64,000 bases of DNA from Arthrobacter sp. PAMC25284. Lineage in GTDB: Bacteria > Actinomycetota > Actinomycetes > Actinomycetales > Micrococcaceae. How positions within the stretch are numbered: position 1 is the first letter of the stretch; every line of letters begins with the position of its first letter. Shown here in pieces: positions 29,361 through 38,478 of the stretch. Location: the NCBI RefSeq assembly GCF_019443425.1, contig NZ_CP080382.1, positions 3,472,001 through 3,536,000 of the forward strand, written 5' to 3'. The notes under the pieces are model-generated. The model was not told the DNA's origin. It saw only the letters and a list, made by a program, of their open reading frames with translations, and made no database searches. Position numbers and translations under genes: made by a program.

Positions 29361-29834
29361 ATGACCACCCTCAAAGAACGCCTCCACGCCGACGTCGTCG
29401 GCCACATGAAGGACCGCAACAAGGTCGCGCTCACCACCGTGCGCAACGTCCTCGGCGAAATCGAAACCCGCGAAAAGTCCGGCAAGACGCCGGTCGTCCT
29501 CGACGACGCCCAGGTCACCGCTCTCCTGCAGAAAGAAGCAGCAAAACGCCGCGACACGGCCCGCATCTACACCGAAGCGGGCGAAGCCGAGCGGGCCGCG
29601 GCGGAAATTGCCGAAGCCGAAATCGTTGAAGCCTACTTGCCCCAGCCGCTCACCAAAGCAGAAGTGGAGGCCATCGTCGAGGAAACCATCGCGGCGCTGG
29701 AAGCCGACGGCGTCGAACTCTCGATGCGACAGCTGGGCGCCGTGATGAAACCCGTCACCGCGCGGGTGGCAGGCCGCTTCGACGGCAAAGCCGTCAGCGA
29801 GATCGTGCGCAACCGCATCGGGCAGCAAAAGTGA
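29361..29834 (+). CDS. GatB/YqeY domain protein
   Basis: This 157-residue protein matches the YqeY family end to end: TLKERLHADVVGHMKDRNKV at the start, then VRNVLGEIETREKSGK, EIVEAYLPQPLT in the middle and a C-terminal VAGRFDGKAVSEIVRNRIG. YqeY is related to the tRNA-binding tail of the GatB amidotransferase subunit; its role as a free protein is unclear. AAGGAG precedes the ATG. The stop overlaps the GTG of the ABC-F gene by four bases. Confidence 0.9.
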   Translation: MTTLKERLHADVVGHMKDRNKVALTTVRNVLGEIETREKSGKTPVVLDDAQVTALLQKEAAKRRDTARIYTEAGEAERAAAEIAEAEIVEAYLPQPLTKAEVEAIVEETIAALEADGVELSMRQLGAVMKPVTARVAGRFDGKAVSEIVRNRIGQQK

Positions 29835-31423
29835 GCCTCATCCGGCTCCAGGACGTCAGCGTCCGGTTCGAGAACAAGCAGGTCCTGCGGGAGGCATTTT
29901 TCCGTCTGGAAGCGGGCGACCGCGTCGGCCTGATCGGCAAGAACGGGTCGGGAAAGACCACCCTGCTGCAACTGGCCCTGGACCGGATCGCACCTGACAC
30001 CGGAACGGTCAGCGTGGAGCTCGGCACCAAGATCGGCTACTTCTCCCAGTTCTCCGAACTCAACGGCGCCGAGACCATCCTTGAGGTGCTGGAGGCACTC
30101 TTCACCGAGATCCGCGCGTTCGAGGCGGAACTTGCAGCCATCGATGAGGCCATTGCGGCCGGCCCGGCCGATGCCGAACTGGATCGGCTCATTTCCCGGC
30201 AGGCAGAGCTCTTCGAACACATGGACCGCCTGGACGGCTGGGACTACGGCCGGCGCATCGACAAGGTCCTGACAACCCTCGGGTTTGACGAGGCCCACCG
30301 GCTCTGTGCCATTGATGAGCTGTCCGGCGGCTGGCGAAACCGGGCTGCCCTGGCCAAGATCCTGCTGGAGAACCCCGATGTGCTTCTTCTCGACGAGCCC
30401 ACCAACTTCCTTGACGTCGCCGGCGTCGAATGGCTTGAAGCCTGGTTCCGGGACTTCCGCGGCGCCGCGATCATCGTCTCGCACGACCGGAAGTTCCTGG
30501 ACGCAGTCGTGACCCGGATTATCGAGGTGGAGAACTTCCACCTGCACGAATACCCCGGCAACTTTGCCGAGTACGTGGTGCAGAAGCAGTTCCGGCTCAA
30601 AACGCTTGAGGCGCAGTTCGTCCACGAGTCGGAGCTGCTCGCGTTTGAGGCCGAAGGCATCGCGGACCGGCGCGAGGCGGCCAAGGCGGAGAGCCGAGGG
30701 TTGGGCAATCAGCTGGCAAAGATCAAAAAATCCCGCACCCCGCGCCCCGTGGACCAGATCGTCACGGAAATCTACGGCGGCCTGCACGTCAAAGATGTCC
30801 TCTGCCGGGTCGAGGGACTCGGCAAGTCCTACGGCAGCAAAGTCCTTTTCGAGGACCTCAGCTTCGAAATCCGGCGGGGGAACAGGATCGTGGTCCTCGG
30901 CTCCAACGGCAGCGGCAAGTCCACGCTGCTGAAGGTCCTGACAGGCGAGGAACAGTCGGACACCGGCGACGTGGTCTGGGCCAAGGGACCCGGATTCGTC
31001 TCCTACAACCAGATGCTGGAAGACCTCGACGACGCCGACACCGTCTCCCACGCGGTCAATGCGCTGCCGGACAGCCTGGCGTTCAGTGCCACGAAGAAAT
31101 CCGTCAACAGGTTCCTGGCGATGTTCCAGTTCTCCGAGGCTGACCTCAAACAGAAGATCGGGAACCTCTCGGGTGGTCAAAAGGCCCGCGTCGCCATGGC
31201 GCAGTGCCTGCTGTCCGGGGCGTCGGTACTCCTGCTGGATGAGCCCACCAACCACCTGGACATGTCCAGCACCCAGGTTATGGAGCGGGCACTGATCCAC
31301 TTTCCCGGCGCCGTCGTGGTGGTCAGTCACGACCGCTACTTCAGCGAGAAGATCGCCAACCGTCAGTTGGTCTTCGGCGGCGACGGCGCCCGCCCGGGTG
31401 AGGTGAACGTCCACGCGGCCTAA
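29831..31423 (+). CDS. ABC-F family ATPase
   Basis: This 530-residue protein has two ABC ATPase domains and no membrane segment, the ABC-F layout of translation factors that act in the ribosomal E site, some giving antibiotic protection. Walker A motifs are GKNGSGKTTL (near residue 37) and GSNGSGKSTL (near 357); signatures are LSGGW and LSGGQKARVAMA; both Walker B strands end LLLDEPTNF/H. The linker is rich in basic residues (IKKSRTPRPVDQIV). The GTG start overlaps the YqeY stop, so translation is coupled. Which ABC-F subgroup it belongs to, housekeeping or resistance, cannot be settled by eye. Confidence 0.92.
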   Translation: MSLIRLQDVSVRFENKQVLREAFFRLEAGDRVGLIGKNGSGKTTLLQLALDRIAPDTGTVSVELGTKIGYFSQFSELNGAETILEVLEALFTEIRAFEAELAAIDEAIAAGPADAELDRLISRQAELFEHMDRLDGWDYGRRIDKVLTTLGFDEAHRLCAIDELSGGWRNRAALAKILLENPDVLLLDEPTNFLDVAGVEWLEAWFRDFRGAAIIVSHDRKFLDAVVTRIIEVENFHLHEYPGNFAEYVVQKQFRLKTLEAQFVHESELLAFEAEGIADRREAAKAESRGLGNQLAKIKKSRTPRPVDQIVTEIYGGLHVKDVLCRVEGLGKSYGSKVLFEDLSFEIRRGNRIVVLGSNGSGKSTLLKVLTGEEQSDTGDVVWAKGPGFVSYNQMLEDLDDADTVSHAVNALPDSLAFSATKKSVNRFLAMFQFSEADLKQKIGNLSGGQKARVAMAQCLLSGASVLLLDEPTNHLDMSSTQVMERALIHFPGAVVVVSHDRYFSEKIANRQLVFGGDGARPGEVNVHAA

Positions 31424-31588
31424 CGCTTCGCCGCAAGGATCATTGCTCAGCGTTTGCCCAGCGTTGGCCAAGGATGTGGGAGAAGTGGCTTGAGCGCCGA
31501 CTCTGGGCGGTCCCGGGGGTAGTCTGGCGACGGCTGCCGATGGAGGGACCGGCAGCGGTCTCGCTAACCGCGTTGAAAGGAATCTCCA

Positions 31589-32150
31589 ATGGCAGGAATC
31601 TTCGGCTGGATCGGTGCGCTGGGCACCACCGGCAAAGCAGTGGTAGTTGCATCCGTTGTTGTCACCGGCGGCGCAGGCGCCGCGGCCGCGACTGCGACCG
31701 CCGATCTCCCCGCTGACCCCGCGTCGACAACGACGTCAGCCGGAACCGCGTCCTCAGAGGCCGCGGAGGCGGCTGAGACGGCTGAGACGGAGTCGCAGGA
31801 AACGGCCGGTCAGGAAGCCGACGACCAGGACGCGGATAATCAGGGCGAAGACCAGCAGGGGCCCTGCCGCACCGAATGATCCCGCCCCTGCTCCGTTGGC
31901 TCCCGGCGATCCAGTGGTCCCGGCAATGGACGTTGATGAAGCCGGAGATTCGGCAGACGAGCCGGAGGACGGCAGCTCCCACGAAGCGAACGGCAACAGC
32001 GGATGGGCGCACCAGAACGCTGAGGAACACCGCACCGCCGGCCGGGCCAAGGCCGCAGAAAGCCGCAGCGACGCGCCGGGCCGCGAAAGCGACCAGTCCG
32101 GCAAGTCCGACGTGCGCGGCAACTCAGGCCAGCACCGCCGCGACAAGTAG
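31589..32150 (+). CDS. Ala/Glu-rich hypothetical protein with N-terminal membrane helix (one frameshift)
   Basis: The ATG at 31,589 follows GAAAGGAA. The N-terminus (GALGTTGKAVVVASVVVTGG) is a single hydrophobic segment, and the remainder is low-complexity, rich in Ala, Glu, Asp and Gln (EAAEAAETAETESQETAGQE). Frame 2 stops early, but one surplus base in GGGGCCC (31,858-31,864) separates it from frame 3, which continues PAAPNDPAPAPLAPGDPVVP to 32,150. The restored protein has about 186 residues, resembling actinobacterial surface or cell-wall-associated proteins of unknown role. Confidence 0.6.
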
Positions 32151-32228
32151 CCGAACCGGCGCACAATGAGGGGGTCCCGGACCGTGCATTGCGGTGCGAC
32201 GTTCCCGGGTCCGCGGGATAATAGGAGC

Positions 32229-32564
32229 ATGACAGGACAGGATCAGGACCGCGGCCAGGACCGCGACCCGTGGGAGGAATTCGACCGGCTCAAGCCGGCC
32301 GGGCCGGACCGCGTCGCTGGACAGCCGGGCGGTGAGCCGCACGGCTTCGGATTCCGCACAGGGGTCCGGAGCGCCCGGGTGGCCTACGGGTTCGCCGTCT
32401 ATACCCTGGTCCTCGGCACTGCGCTGGTAGTCACCGGGGCTGTCGTCTTCATCGGCACCGGACAATGGCTGCTGCTGGGGCTCATGGGGCTGGTTGAGAG
32501 CGTCTTCATCCTGGCCTTCGCCCGGCTGGTGACCCAGGCACGGAACCGGCGGGCCGCCGGCTGA
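32229..32564 (+). CDS. Small two-helix membrane protein
   Basis: This 111-residue protein starts at the ATG at 32,229; AGGAG lies just before it and a -10-like GATAAT lies at about 32,217. The first 55 residues are hydrophilic (DPWEEFDRLKPAGPDRVAG). Two membrane segments follow, YGFAVYTLVLGTALVVTG and WLLLGLMGLVESVFILAF. I recognise no family. It converges on corA, whose stop is 17 bases away. Confidence 0.65.
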   Translation: MTGQDQDRGQDRDPWEEFDRLKPAGPDRVAGQPGGEPHGFGFRTGVRSARVAYGFAVYTLVLGTALVVTGAVVFIGTGQWLLLGLMGLVESVFILAFARLVTQARNRRAAG

Positions 32565-32580
32565 CGGGACAAAGCCTGAG

Positions 32581-33576
32581 CTAGAGCCAGCCTTTCTTTT
32601 TAAAAATCCCGTACATCAGCGCCGCAGCCGATACCATCATGCCGATGGCCATCGGATAGCCGAAGGCCCAGTGCAGCTCGGGCATCACGTCAAAATTCAT
32701 GCCGTAAATGCTCGCCACGATTGAGGGTGCAAAGAAGATCGCCGCCCAGGACGAAATCTTCTTGACCTGCTCATTCTGTTGCGCGCTGACCTCGTTCTGC
32801 CGGTTAGCGGTCAGCGTGCCGTCAAGGGTGAGCGCATTCTGCAACAGATCGCGGAACGAATCGGCGCGCGAGATGAGCCGCTCAACGTGGTCCTCGACGT
32901 CGCGAAGGTTGTGCCGCAGTTCCGAATCCACCTCATACTTCTCAAATCCCCGGCGAAGCAACTGCATCATGGCCGGCAGTGGATGGATGGCGCGTTGGAA
33001 CTGGATGACTTCCCGGGCCAGCTCGTAGATCCGGCGCGACACCTTGGGATCGCCGCTGAAGAGCTGGTCCTCGATTTCGTCGATGTCATTTTCCAGGCCG
33101 GCCACAACGGGCATGTAATCATCCACCACCTGGTCCATCAGCGCGTACAGCACCGATTCCGGCCCGTGGCGCAGCAGATCCGGACGGCGCTCAAGGCGCC
33201 GCCGCACCTCGGCCACCCCGCCGGTCTCGGCATGCCGGACGGTGACGACGAAGTTCCGGCCCGTGAAGACGTGTAACTCCCCGAACTCGACCGATTCGGT
33301 TTCGTCCAGATACCTGGCCGGGCGCAGCACGGTAAAAAGATTGTCGTCGTAGCGCTCCAGCTTGGGGCGCTGATGGGCCGAGATCGCATCTTCCACGGCC
33401 AGGCCGTGCAGACCGAATTCCTCCGCAACAGCGGCCATTTCGCCGGCCGTGGGCCGGTACAGCCCGATCCAGGCCATCCCGCCATGCTTGGTCAGGGTCT
33501 CGAAGGTTTGCTCGAGGCTCTGCGGCTCGGCGCTTCGGACGCCGTCAACGTAGACGGCGTTGTCGATGATAGTCAC
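32581..33576 (-). CDS. corA: CorA-type magnesium/cobalt channel
   Basis: This 331-residue protein has the CorA plan: a large cytoplasmic N-terminal domain with a long helix (VAGLENDIDEIEDQLFSGD, EVIQFQRAIHPLPAMMQLL), then two C-terminal membrane helices. The first helix ends in the family's selectivity signature GMN (ASIYGMNFDVMPELHW), and the last helix is followed by a short basic tail (FKKKGWL). It imports Mg2+ and, in some homologues, Co2+ or Zn2+. It is on the opposite strand from its left neighbour and 15 bases ahead of the Lrp-type gene in the same direction, so the two could share a transcript. Confidence 0.93.
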   Translation of the reverse strand: MTIIDNAVYVDGVRSAEPQSLEQTFETLTKHGGMAWIGLYRPTAGEMAAVAEEFGLHGLAVEDAISAHQRPKLERYDDNLFTVLRPARYLDETESVEFGELHVFTGRNFVVTVRHAETGGVAEVRRRLERRPDLLRHGPESVLYALMDQVVDDYMPVVAGLENDIDEIEDQLFSGDPKVSRRIYELAREVIQFQRAIHPLPAMMQLLRRGFEKYEVDSELRHNLRDVEDHVERLISRADSFRDLLQNALTLDGTLTANRQNEVSAQQNEQVKKISSWAAIFFAPSIVASIYGMNFDVMPELHWAFGYPMAIGMMVSAAALMYGIFKKKGWL

Positions 33577-33591
33577 CGGCCTATTATCCGC

Positions 33592-34107
33592 TCACTGAGG
33601 CCGGACCGGGGCCAACGCGCTGCCCTGCGCCAGTCTGCTGATCAACGGCTCGGTGCGGTACGGAATGTGGGTGTGCAGCGCCAGGACCGTTTCGGTGCGG
33701 ATGACGCCCTTAATCCGCAAAATGGACCGCAGGGCCGTCTGCAGGTTGTGTGTGTCCGTCGCCACGACCCGGCACCAGACGTCGCCGCGTCCGGAAATTT
33801 CATGGACCTCCAGGACCTGGGCGATCAGCCGGAGCGCGGCCACAACGCCGTCGAGTTCGCGGTGGTTCACCTCGATCGTGACGAAGGCGACGACGTCGTA
33901 GCCCACCGCCTCGAGGTCAATCTCCCGGCCGCCGTCGTGCAGCACCCCGGAGCGCTGCATCCGGCGCAGCCGGGACTGCGCGGTGTTCCGCGCGATGCCG
34001 AGAGAGTCACTGAGTTCGCCGATCTGGATCCGCGGATCCCGGATCAGCTCCAGCAAGATCTTCAGGTCGGTGGGGTCCAAACTGTTCAAATCATCACTCC
34101 GGTTCAT
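33592..34107 (-). CDS. Lrp/AsnC-family transcriptional regulator
   Basis: This regulator has 171 residues with the start at the ATG at 34,107 (MNRSDDLNSLDPTDLKILLE), which fits the family N-terminus better than the longer reading from 34,227. The winged helix-turn-helix is IQIGELSDSLGIARNTAQSRLRRM in two overlapping helices. The rest is the RAM ligand-binding domain (VAFVTIEVNHRELDGVVA, EISGRGDVWCRVVATDTHNL). Lrp/AsnC proteins sense amino acids and often control a divergent neighbour; here that is an MFS transporter 159 bases away across an AT-rich region. Confidence 0.88.
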   Translation of the reverse strand: MNRSDDLNSLDPTDLKILLELIRDPRIQIGELSDSLGIARNTAQSRLRRMQRSGVLHDGGREIDLEAVGYDVVAFVTIEVNHRELDGVVAALRLIAQVLEVHEISGRGDVWCRVVATDTHNLQTALRSILRIKGVIRTETVLALHTHIPYRTEPLISRLAQGSALAPVRPQ

Positions 34108-34265
34108 ACTGTCGCGTTGTGATTGCCTGTTTTGATCAATTCTGGCACAAATTTTAGTTCGAAAGGTCATGAAGGCGTCAGTCTTTAGGTATCCAATCTC
34201 TTCCGGCCCGGTCTCTTCGCCCACCACCGCGAATTACCGGTCCGCCACCACGCAAGGGCAAAGTA

Positions 34266-35504
34266 ATGACCGTCTTCAGCGAGCTCCGCATGCGTCCGGC
34301 CACCGCCGAGCGCTGGGAGTGGGACGCCTCCACCACAGCACGGCTGGTGATGGCCGGCGTCGTGATCTTCACACTGCTGATCGGCGCGAACCTTGCGACG
34401 CCGTTGTATCCGTTGCTGCAGGCCAAGCTCGGTATTACGGCGCTGGATGTCACGGTGGCGTTCTCCGCCTACGTCCTGGCGCTCGTCGCGACGCTGCTGC
34501 TGGCGGGCCACTGGTCCGACTACATCGGGCGCCGGGCCGCCCTGCTGCTGGCCGTGCTGGTGGGGCTCGCCGGTGGTTTTGTCTTCGCGACGGCGGACAG
34601 CCTGATTATGCTGTCCGCCGGCCGGGCGCTGCAGGGCGTCTCGGTGGCCCTGGCCACCGGCGCCAGCTCCGCCGCATTGCGTGAGCTGCTGCCCAGCCGG
34701 CCGGAATGGGCCTCACGATTCACCCTCCTGGCCTCAGCCGGGGGAGTGGCCGCCGGGCCGGCTATCGGGGGAGCGCTCTCGATGCTTCCGGGGCCCACGA
34801 CGACCCCGTACTACCTGCATTCCCTGATCCTTGCAGGGCTCCTGGTTCCGCTGTACCTGCTCAAGGCCCGCCCGGCCATCACCCTGCACGCGGGGCCGCA
34901 GCCGCTCCGCGTCCTGGCCCCGCGGCGGCCGGCCGTATCCCGTGCGGCACGCGGTGCATTCTGGCTGGCGTCCGCCGTTGGATTCCTCAGCTTCGCCGTC
35001 TTCGGCTTCTCCCTGTCCCTGGCGCCCGGCTATTTTGCCCAGATCCTCCAGATTGACTCCCGCCCGCTGATCGGCCTGCTGGCCGGCCTGACGCTCGGCG
35101 CCTCTGCTGTCAGCCAACTGCTGGCGGTCCGCGGACGTTTTGTGGTCCCGGCGGGGTTGGGACTGCTGGCGGTTTCGGTCCTGCTGATCTCCGTCGCTGC
35201 CGCAACAAGCAGCCCGTGGCTGCTGATCCTCGCCAGCATCAGTGCCGGCGTCGGACAGGGAATCTCTTTCCGGACGGTCTTCAATGACGTCGCCGGCAGG
35301 GTTGAGCCGGCCCGCCACGCCCAGATCATCAGCGCGGTCTACGTCATTACGTACCTCGGCAGCGCATTCCCGGTGATCGGCCTCGGCCTCGCCGCCGGGA
35401 TCCTCGGCCTGCAGGCTGCCGTGACCGGCTTTGTGGTGCTGTGCGCGCTTGCGTCGGCCACCCTCGCCGGCATCACCCTCCGCCAGGCACTCCGCGGGGC
35501 CTGA
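34266..35504 (+). CDS. MFS transporter
   Basis: This 412-residue protein has about twelve membrane helices. The major-facilitator signature between helices 2 and 3 reads GHWSDYIGRRAALLLAV, close to the canonical GxxxDrxGRR motif. Helix 1 (LVMAGVVIFTLLIGANLATP) and the central LRVLAPRRP loop fit drug/metabolite:H+ antiporters of the DHA1 type. Substrate unknown. It is divergent from an Lrp/AsnC gene and followed by a second one, so export of an amino acid or analogue is a reasonable guess. Confidence 0.88.
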   Translation: MTVFSELRMRPATAERWEWDASTTARLVMAGVVIFTLLIGANLATPLYPLLQAKLGITALDVTVAFSAYVLALVATLLLAGHWSDYIGRRAALLLAVLVGLAGGFVFATADSLIMLSAGRALQGVSVALATGASSAALRELLPSRPEWASRFTLLASAGGVAAGPAIGGALSMLPGPTTTPYYLHSLILAGLLVPLYLLKARPAITLHAGPQPLRVLAPRRPAVSRAARGAFWLASAVGFLSFAVFGFSLSLAPGYFAQILQIDSRPLIGLLAGLTLGASAVSQLLAVRGRFVVPAGLGLLAVSVLLISVAAATSSPWLLILASISAGVGQGISFRTVFNDVAGRVEPARHAQIISAVYVITYLGSAFPVIGLGLAAGILGLQAAVTGFVVLCALASATLAGITLRQALRGA

Positions 35505-35522
35505 CACCGGCTTGCGGCACGT

Positions 35523-36029
35523 TCAGCCGGGCAGCGGGCCGTGGTGTCCCTGGATATGGTCGAAGACCAGTGTGGTTTCGGTGTGGCCCACGACGGGATC
35601 GGTGGCCAGGTTATCGAGCACCCAGTCGCGCAGTTCTTCGGTGGTGGCCACCGCGATATGCAGCAGGTAATCCACCGAACCTGACGTGTGGAAGGTGGAA
35701 AGGACCGCCGGTAGCCGGGGGACCCTGGAGGTGAAACGGTCGATCTGCTCGCGGTCGTGGGCGCGCAGCCGGACGGCGATGAGCGCCTGGACCGAGCGGC
35801 CGATGGCGGAGAGGCTGAGCTTCGCCTCGAAGCCCTGGATGATGCCGCGCTCGGACAGTGCCCTGGTGCGCATCAACGCTGTCGACGGGGCGATCCCGAC
35901 GATTTCGGCGAGTTGCTTGTTGGAGATGCGGGCGTCGGCTACGAGTTCCGCGAGCAGGCGCTCGTCAATGGCGTCCAACGGCTCGCCGGCACCGGCCGAC
36001 GGCCGAATATTCTTCGCACTGCTGCTCAT
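35523..36029 (-). CDS. Lrp/AsnC-family transcriptional regulator
   Basis: This 168-residue protein has the N-terminal winged helix-turn-helix (LDAIDERLLAELVADARIS, NKQLAEIVGIAPSTALMRTR) and a C-terminal RAM domain (QALIAVRLRAHDREQIDRFT, HTSGSVDYLLHIAVATTEEL). The start codon follows AAGGAGGAACC, a strong ribosome-binding site. It is divergent from a Cys/Met-lyase gene 131 bases away over an AT-rich region, the usual layout where such a regulator controls amino-acid catabolism in response to the substrate. Confidence 0.9.
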   Translation of the reverse strand: MSSSAKNIRPSAGAGEPLDAIDERLLAELVADARISNKQLAEIVGIAPSTALMRTRALSERGIIQGFEAKLSLSAIGRSVQALIAVRLRAHDREQIDRFTSRVPRLPAVLSTFHTSGSVDYLLHIAVATTEELRDWVLDNLATDPVVGHTETTLVFDHIQGHHGPLPG

Positions 36030-36160
36030 GGTTCCTCCTTGGAATGCTGTCAGTTCATCATATCCGCCAAGTTCCGGCCGTTCGATTCATGTGCCCTATA
36101 AATTGCCGAATTACTGCCAGATACTTAGCGGATTCATTTGGTGAAAATTCATAAGGAGCA

Positions 36161-37328
36161 ATGGTGCTTTCACAGGATTCCCTCGCAGTCCACGCAGGCC
36201 GTCAGGGCCTCACGGAACTCGGCGTGCATGCGGTTCCGATCGACCTTTCGACGACGGCGCCGCTGCCCTCGGTCGAGGGGGGAGGCCTGGCCTACGAGCA
36301 CATGGCAACCGGCGGGGCGCACGCCGACGGCCAGAGCACCGTCTACCAGCGGCTGTGGAATCCGACCGTGGCCCGGTTTGAGGAAGGCGTCGCTGTCCTC
36401 GAAGGCACACCGGAGGCTGTGGCGTTCGCTACCGGTATGGCGGCACTCAGCGCCGTCCTGCTCGCGGTCGTCGCCGGCGGCAAGAAACACGTCGTTGCCG
36501 TGCGGCCCCTCTACGGCGGAAGCGACCACCTGCTGGCCTCCGGGGTGCTCGGCACAGAGGTCACCTACACAACGCCGGAAGGCGTTCATGCAGCGCTGCG
36601 GCCCCGACACCGGACTGGTGATCCTCGAGACTCCGGCCAATCCCAGCCTGGAGCTTGTGGACATCGCCCTAGTGACGGCTGCGGCGGACGGCGTCCCGGT
36701 GCTGGTCGACAACACCTTCGCGAGCCCGATCCTGCAGCAGCCCTTCAAACACGGTGCAACCATGGTGCTGCACAGTGCCACAAAGTTTCTGGGCGGACAC
36801 GGCGACGCGATGGGCGGTGTGGTGGCCGCGGCCCCGGAGTGGACCGCGAGGCTGCGCCGCATCCGGGCCGTGACCGGGGGGATCCTGACCCCGTGGCCGG
36901 CCTATTTGCTGCACCGGGGCCTGGCAACACTGCCGGTTCGGGTCCGGGCACAGCAGTCCAGCGCGGAAAAGGTTGCGGTCGCCCTGAACGAACACTCGCT
37001 GGTGCAGCGCGTCTATTACCCGGGCCTGCCCGACTGCGATCCGCAGGGCATCATCGGCACCCAGATGGCTGGCCCGGGCTCGCTGATGGCGTTTGAACTT
37101 GCCGACGCCGGCCATGCAGAACGGATCCCATCGGCTGTGCGCATGATCACCCACGCCGTCTCGCTCGGCGGCATTGACACCCTCATCCAGCACCCTGCCG
37201 GGCTCACCCACCGTCCCGTGGAGGCCGGCGCGAAGCCGCACGCGGCCCTGTTGCGGATCTCCGTGGGGCTGGAGGACCCGGCCGATATCCTGGCAGACCT
37301 GGTCCAGGCGATTGAGTCCACCCGCTAG
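36161..37328 (+). CDS. PLP-dependent Cys/Met metabolism lyase, methionine-gamma-lyase-like (one frameshift)
   Basis: The start is the ATG at 36,161 (MVLSQDSLAVHAGRQGLTEL) after AAGGAGCA. Frame 2 encodes the family N-terminus including STVYQRLWNPTVARFEEGVA. Frame 3 encodes the rest, with ETPANPSLELVDIA, the cofactor-holding lysine in HSATKFLGGHGDAMGG and the C-terminal MITHAVSLGGIDTLIQHPAG. The frames meet at CCCC 36,602-36,605; one C less gives HAALRPDTGLVILE. The restored enzyme has about 388 residues, normal for cystathionine gamma-synthase, O-acetylhomoserine sulfhydrylase and methionine gamma-lyase. The divergent Lrp gene favours a catabolic lyase. Confidence 0.8.
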
Positions 37329-37346
37329 GCTGCCCGTGCCGGGTTC

Positions 37347-37383
37347 GCCGGAAGCCCGCGGCGGCGCTGGCCCGGCTTCCGGC
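37347..37383 (+). terminator. Hairpin after the lyase gene
   Basis: GCCGGAAGCC (37,347-37,356) pairs perfectly with GGCTTCCGGC (37,374-37,383). It lies 19 bases past the stop of the lyase gene. There is no T-run, so termination is only likely. Confidence 0.45.
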
Positions 37384-37439
37384 GGCGCCGCACCTCTCCG
37401 GCGATGTGAGTGAAGGCAGCGGTTCATTAGGATGGTCCT

Positions 37440-38399
37440 GTGACTAACTCTGACCTCACGCCGGCGGCGGACTCTGCTCATCTGTCCCCGGCCGGCGGCA
37501 CCACAGGCCGCGCGGCCACCGGCACGGTGATCGGCCTGGATATCGGCGGCACCAAAACCCATGGCGTTCGTTTTGAGGACGGCGTGGCCGTGGCCAATGA
37601 GACGGCGGGCAGTTCCAATGTCCAGAACGTCACCCGCGAGGAGGCAGCCAGCCACCTTGCCGACCTCTTTGCCAGGATCGGCGGGGGGAACGTCGAGCAG
37701 GTCTACGCGGGAGCCGGCGGCATCGACACCGACGGCGACGCCGCCGCGCTCGCCGGGCTGATTGCGCCGCACGTCCCCGGCGCCAGGATCACAGTTGTCC
37801 ACGATTCGCGCCTCCTCCTGGCCGCCGGCGGCGCCAGCACCGGTGTCGCCGTCATCGGCGGCACGGGCTCGGCGGCCTGGGGCAAGAACGACGGCGGAGC
37901 CGAAGCGCGCGCCGGCGGCTGGGGCTACCTCCTCGGCGACGAAGGCAGCGGCTACTGGCTCGGACGCGAGGCCGTCCGGCACAGCCTGCGCCGGATGAAC
38001 CAGGGGTTTGAACCGGATGAGCTGACAGACGCCCTGTTGGCGGCCTGCGGGCTGGACCACCCGAACAAGCTGATCGCGCATTTCCACTCCACCGGGACCG
38101 GCCGGCGGTTCTGGGCCCAGCAGGCCCGGCTCGTGGTGGAGGCCGCTGCGGCCGGCCACGCCGTGAGCGGTGCCCTCGTGGACCAGGCCGGGCGCGACCT
38201 GGCGTCCCTGGCTGGGCAGACCCTCCGGCAGCTGGGCATCGATGGCCCCGTGGTGCTCGGCGGCGGACTGGGAATGCATGTGCCCCGGGTCCAGGCATCC
38301 TTCCGGGCTGCCCTGGCCGCCGCCGGGATCAGCGACGTCCGGGTCCTCGAACAGGATCCTGTGTTCGGCGTCCTCCAGCTCGTGGCCGAACAAGACTGA
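37440..38399 (+). CDS. BadF/BadG/BcrA ATPase-family sugar-kinase-like protein (N-acetylglucosamine kinase type)
   Basis: This 319-residue protein belongs to the actin-fold (ASKHA) kinases. Phosphate-binding loop 1 is IGLDIGGTKTHGVRF, the second is AVIGGTGSAAWGKN and an adenosine-binding GGGLGMHVPRV lies near the C-terminus. RAGGWGYLLGDEGSGYWLGR is characteristic of eukaryote-like N-acetylglucosamine kinases and related bacterial proteins. It probably phosphorylates an amino sugar, but the substrate is not proved. The GTG start follows a -10-like TAGGAT closely, pointing to a leaderless mRNA. Confidence 0.8.
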   Translation: MTNSDLTPAADSAHLSPAGGTTGRAATGTVIGLDIGGTKTHGVRFEDGVAVANETAGSSNVQNVTREEAASHLADLFARIGGGNVEQVYAGAGGIDTDGDAAALAGLIAPHVPGARITVVHDSRLLLAAGGASTGVAVIGGTGSAAWGKNDGGAEARAGGWGYLLGDEGSGYWLGREAVRHSLRRMNQGFEPDELTDALLAACGLDHPNKLIAHFHSTGTGRRFWAQQARLVVEAAAAGHAVSGALVDQAGRDLASLAGQTLRQLGIDGPVVLGGGLGMHVPRVQASFRAALAAAGISDVRVLEQDPVFGVLQLVAEQD

Positions 38400-38478
38400 C
38401 GAAACGGCAGCCGACGACGGCGGCCGGATCCATTAACCGGTGCGGGCCGGCGCCCGTGCGGACAGACCACTGCGGCGG

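Noticed and set aside
29633..31471. A 612-residue leftward open frame opposite the ABC-F gene
   Set aside because: It is antisense to a clear ATPase and resembles no family; it results from GC-rich codon bias.
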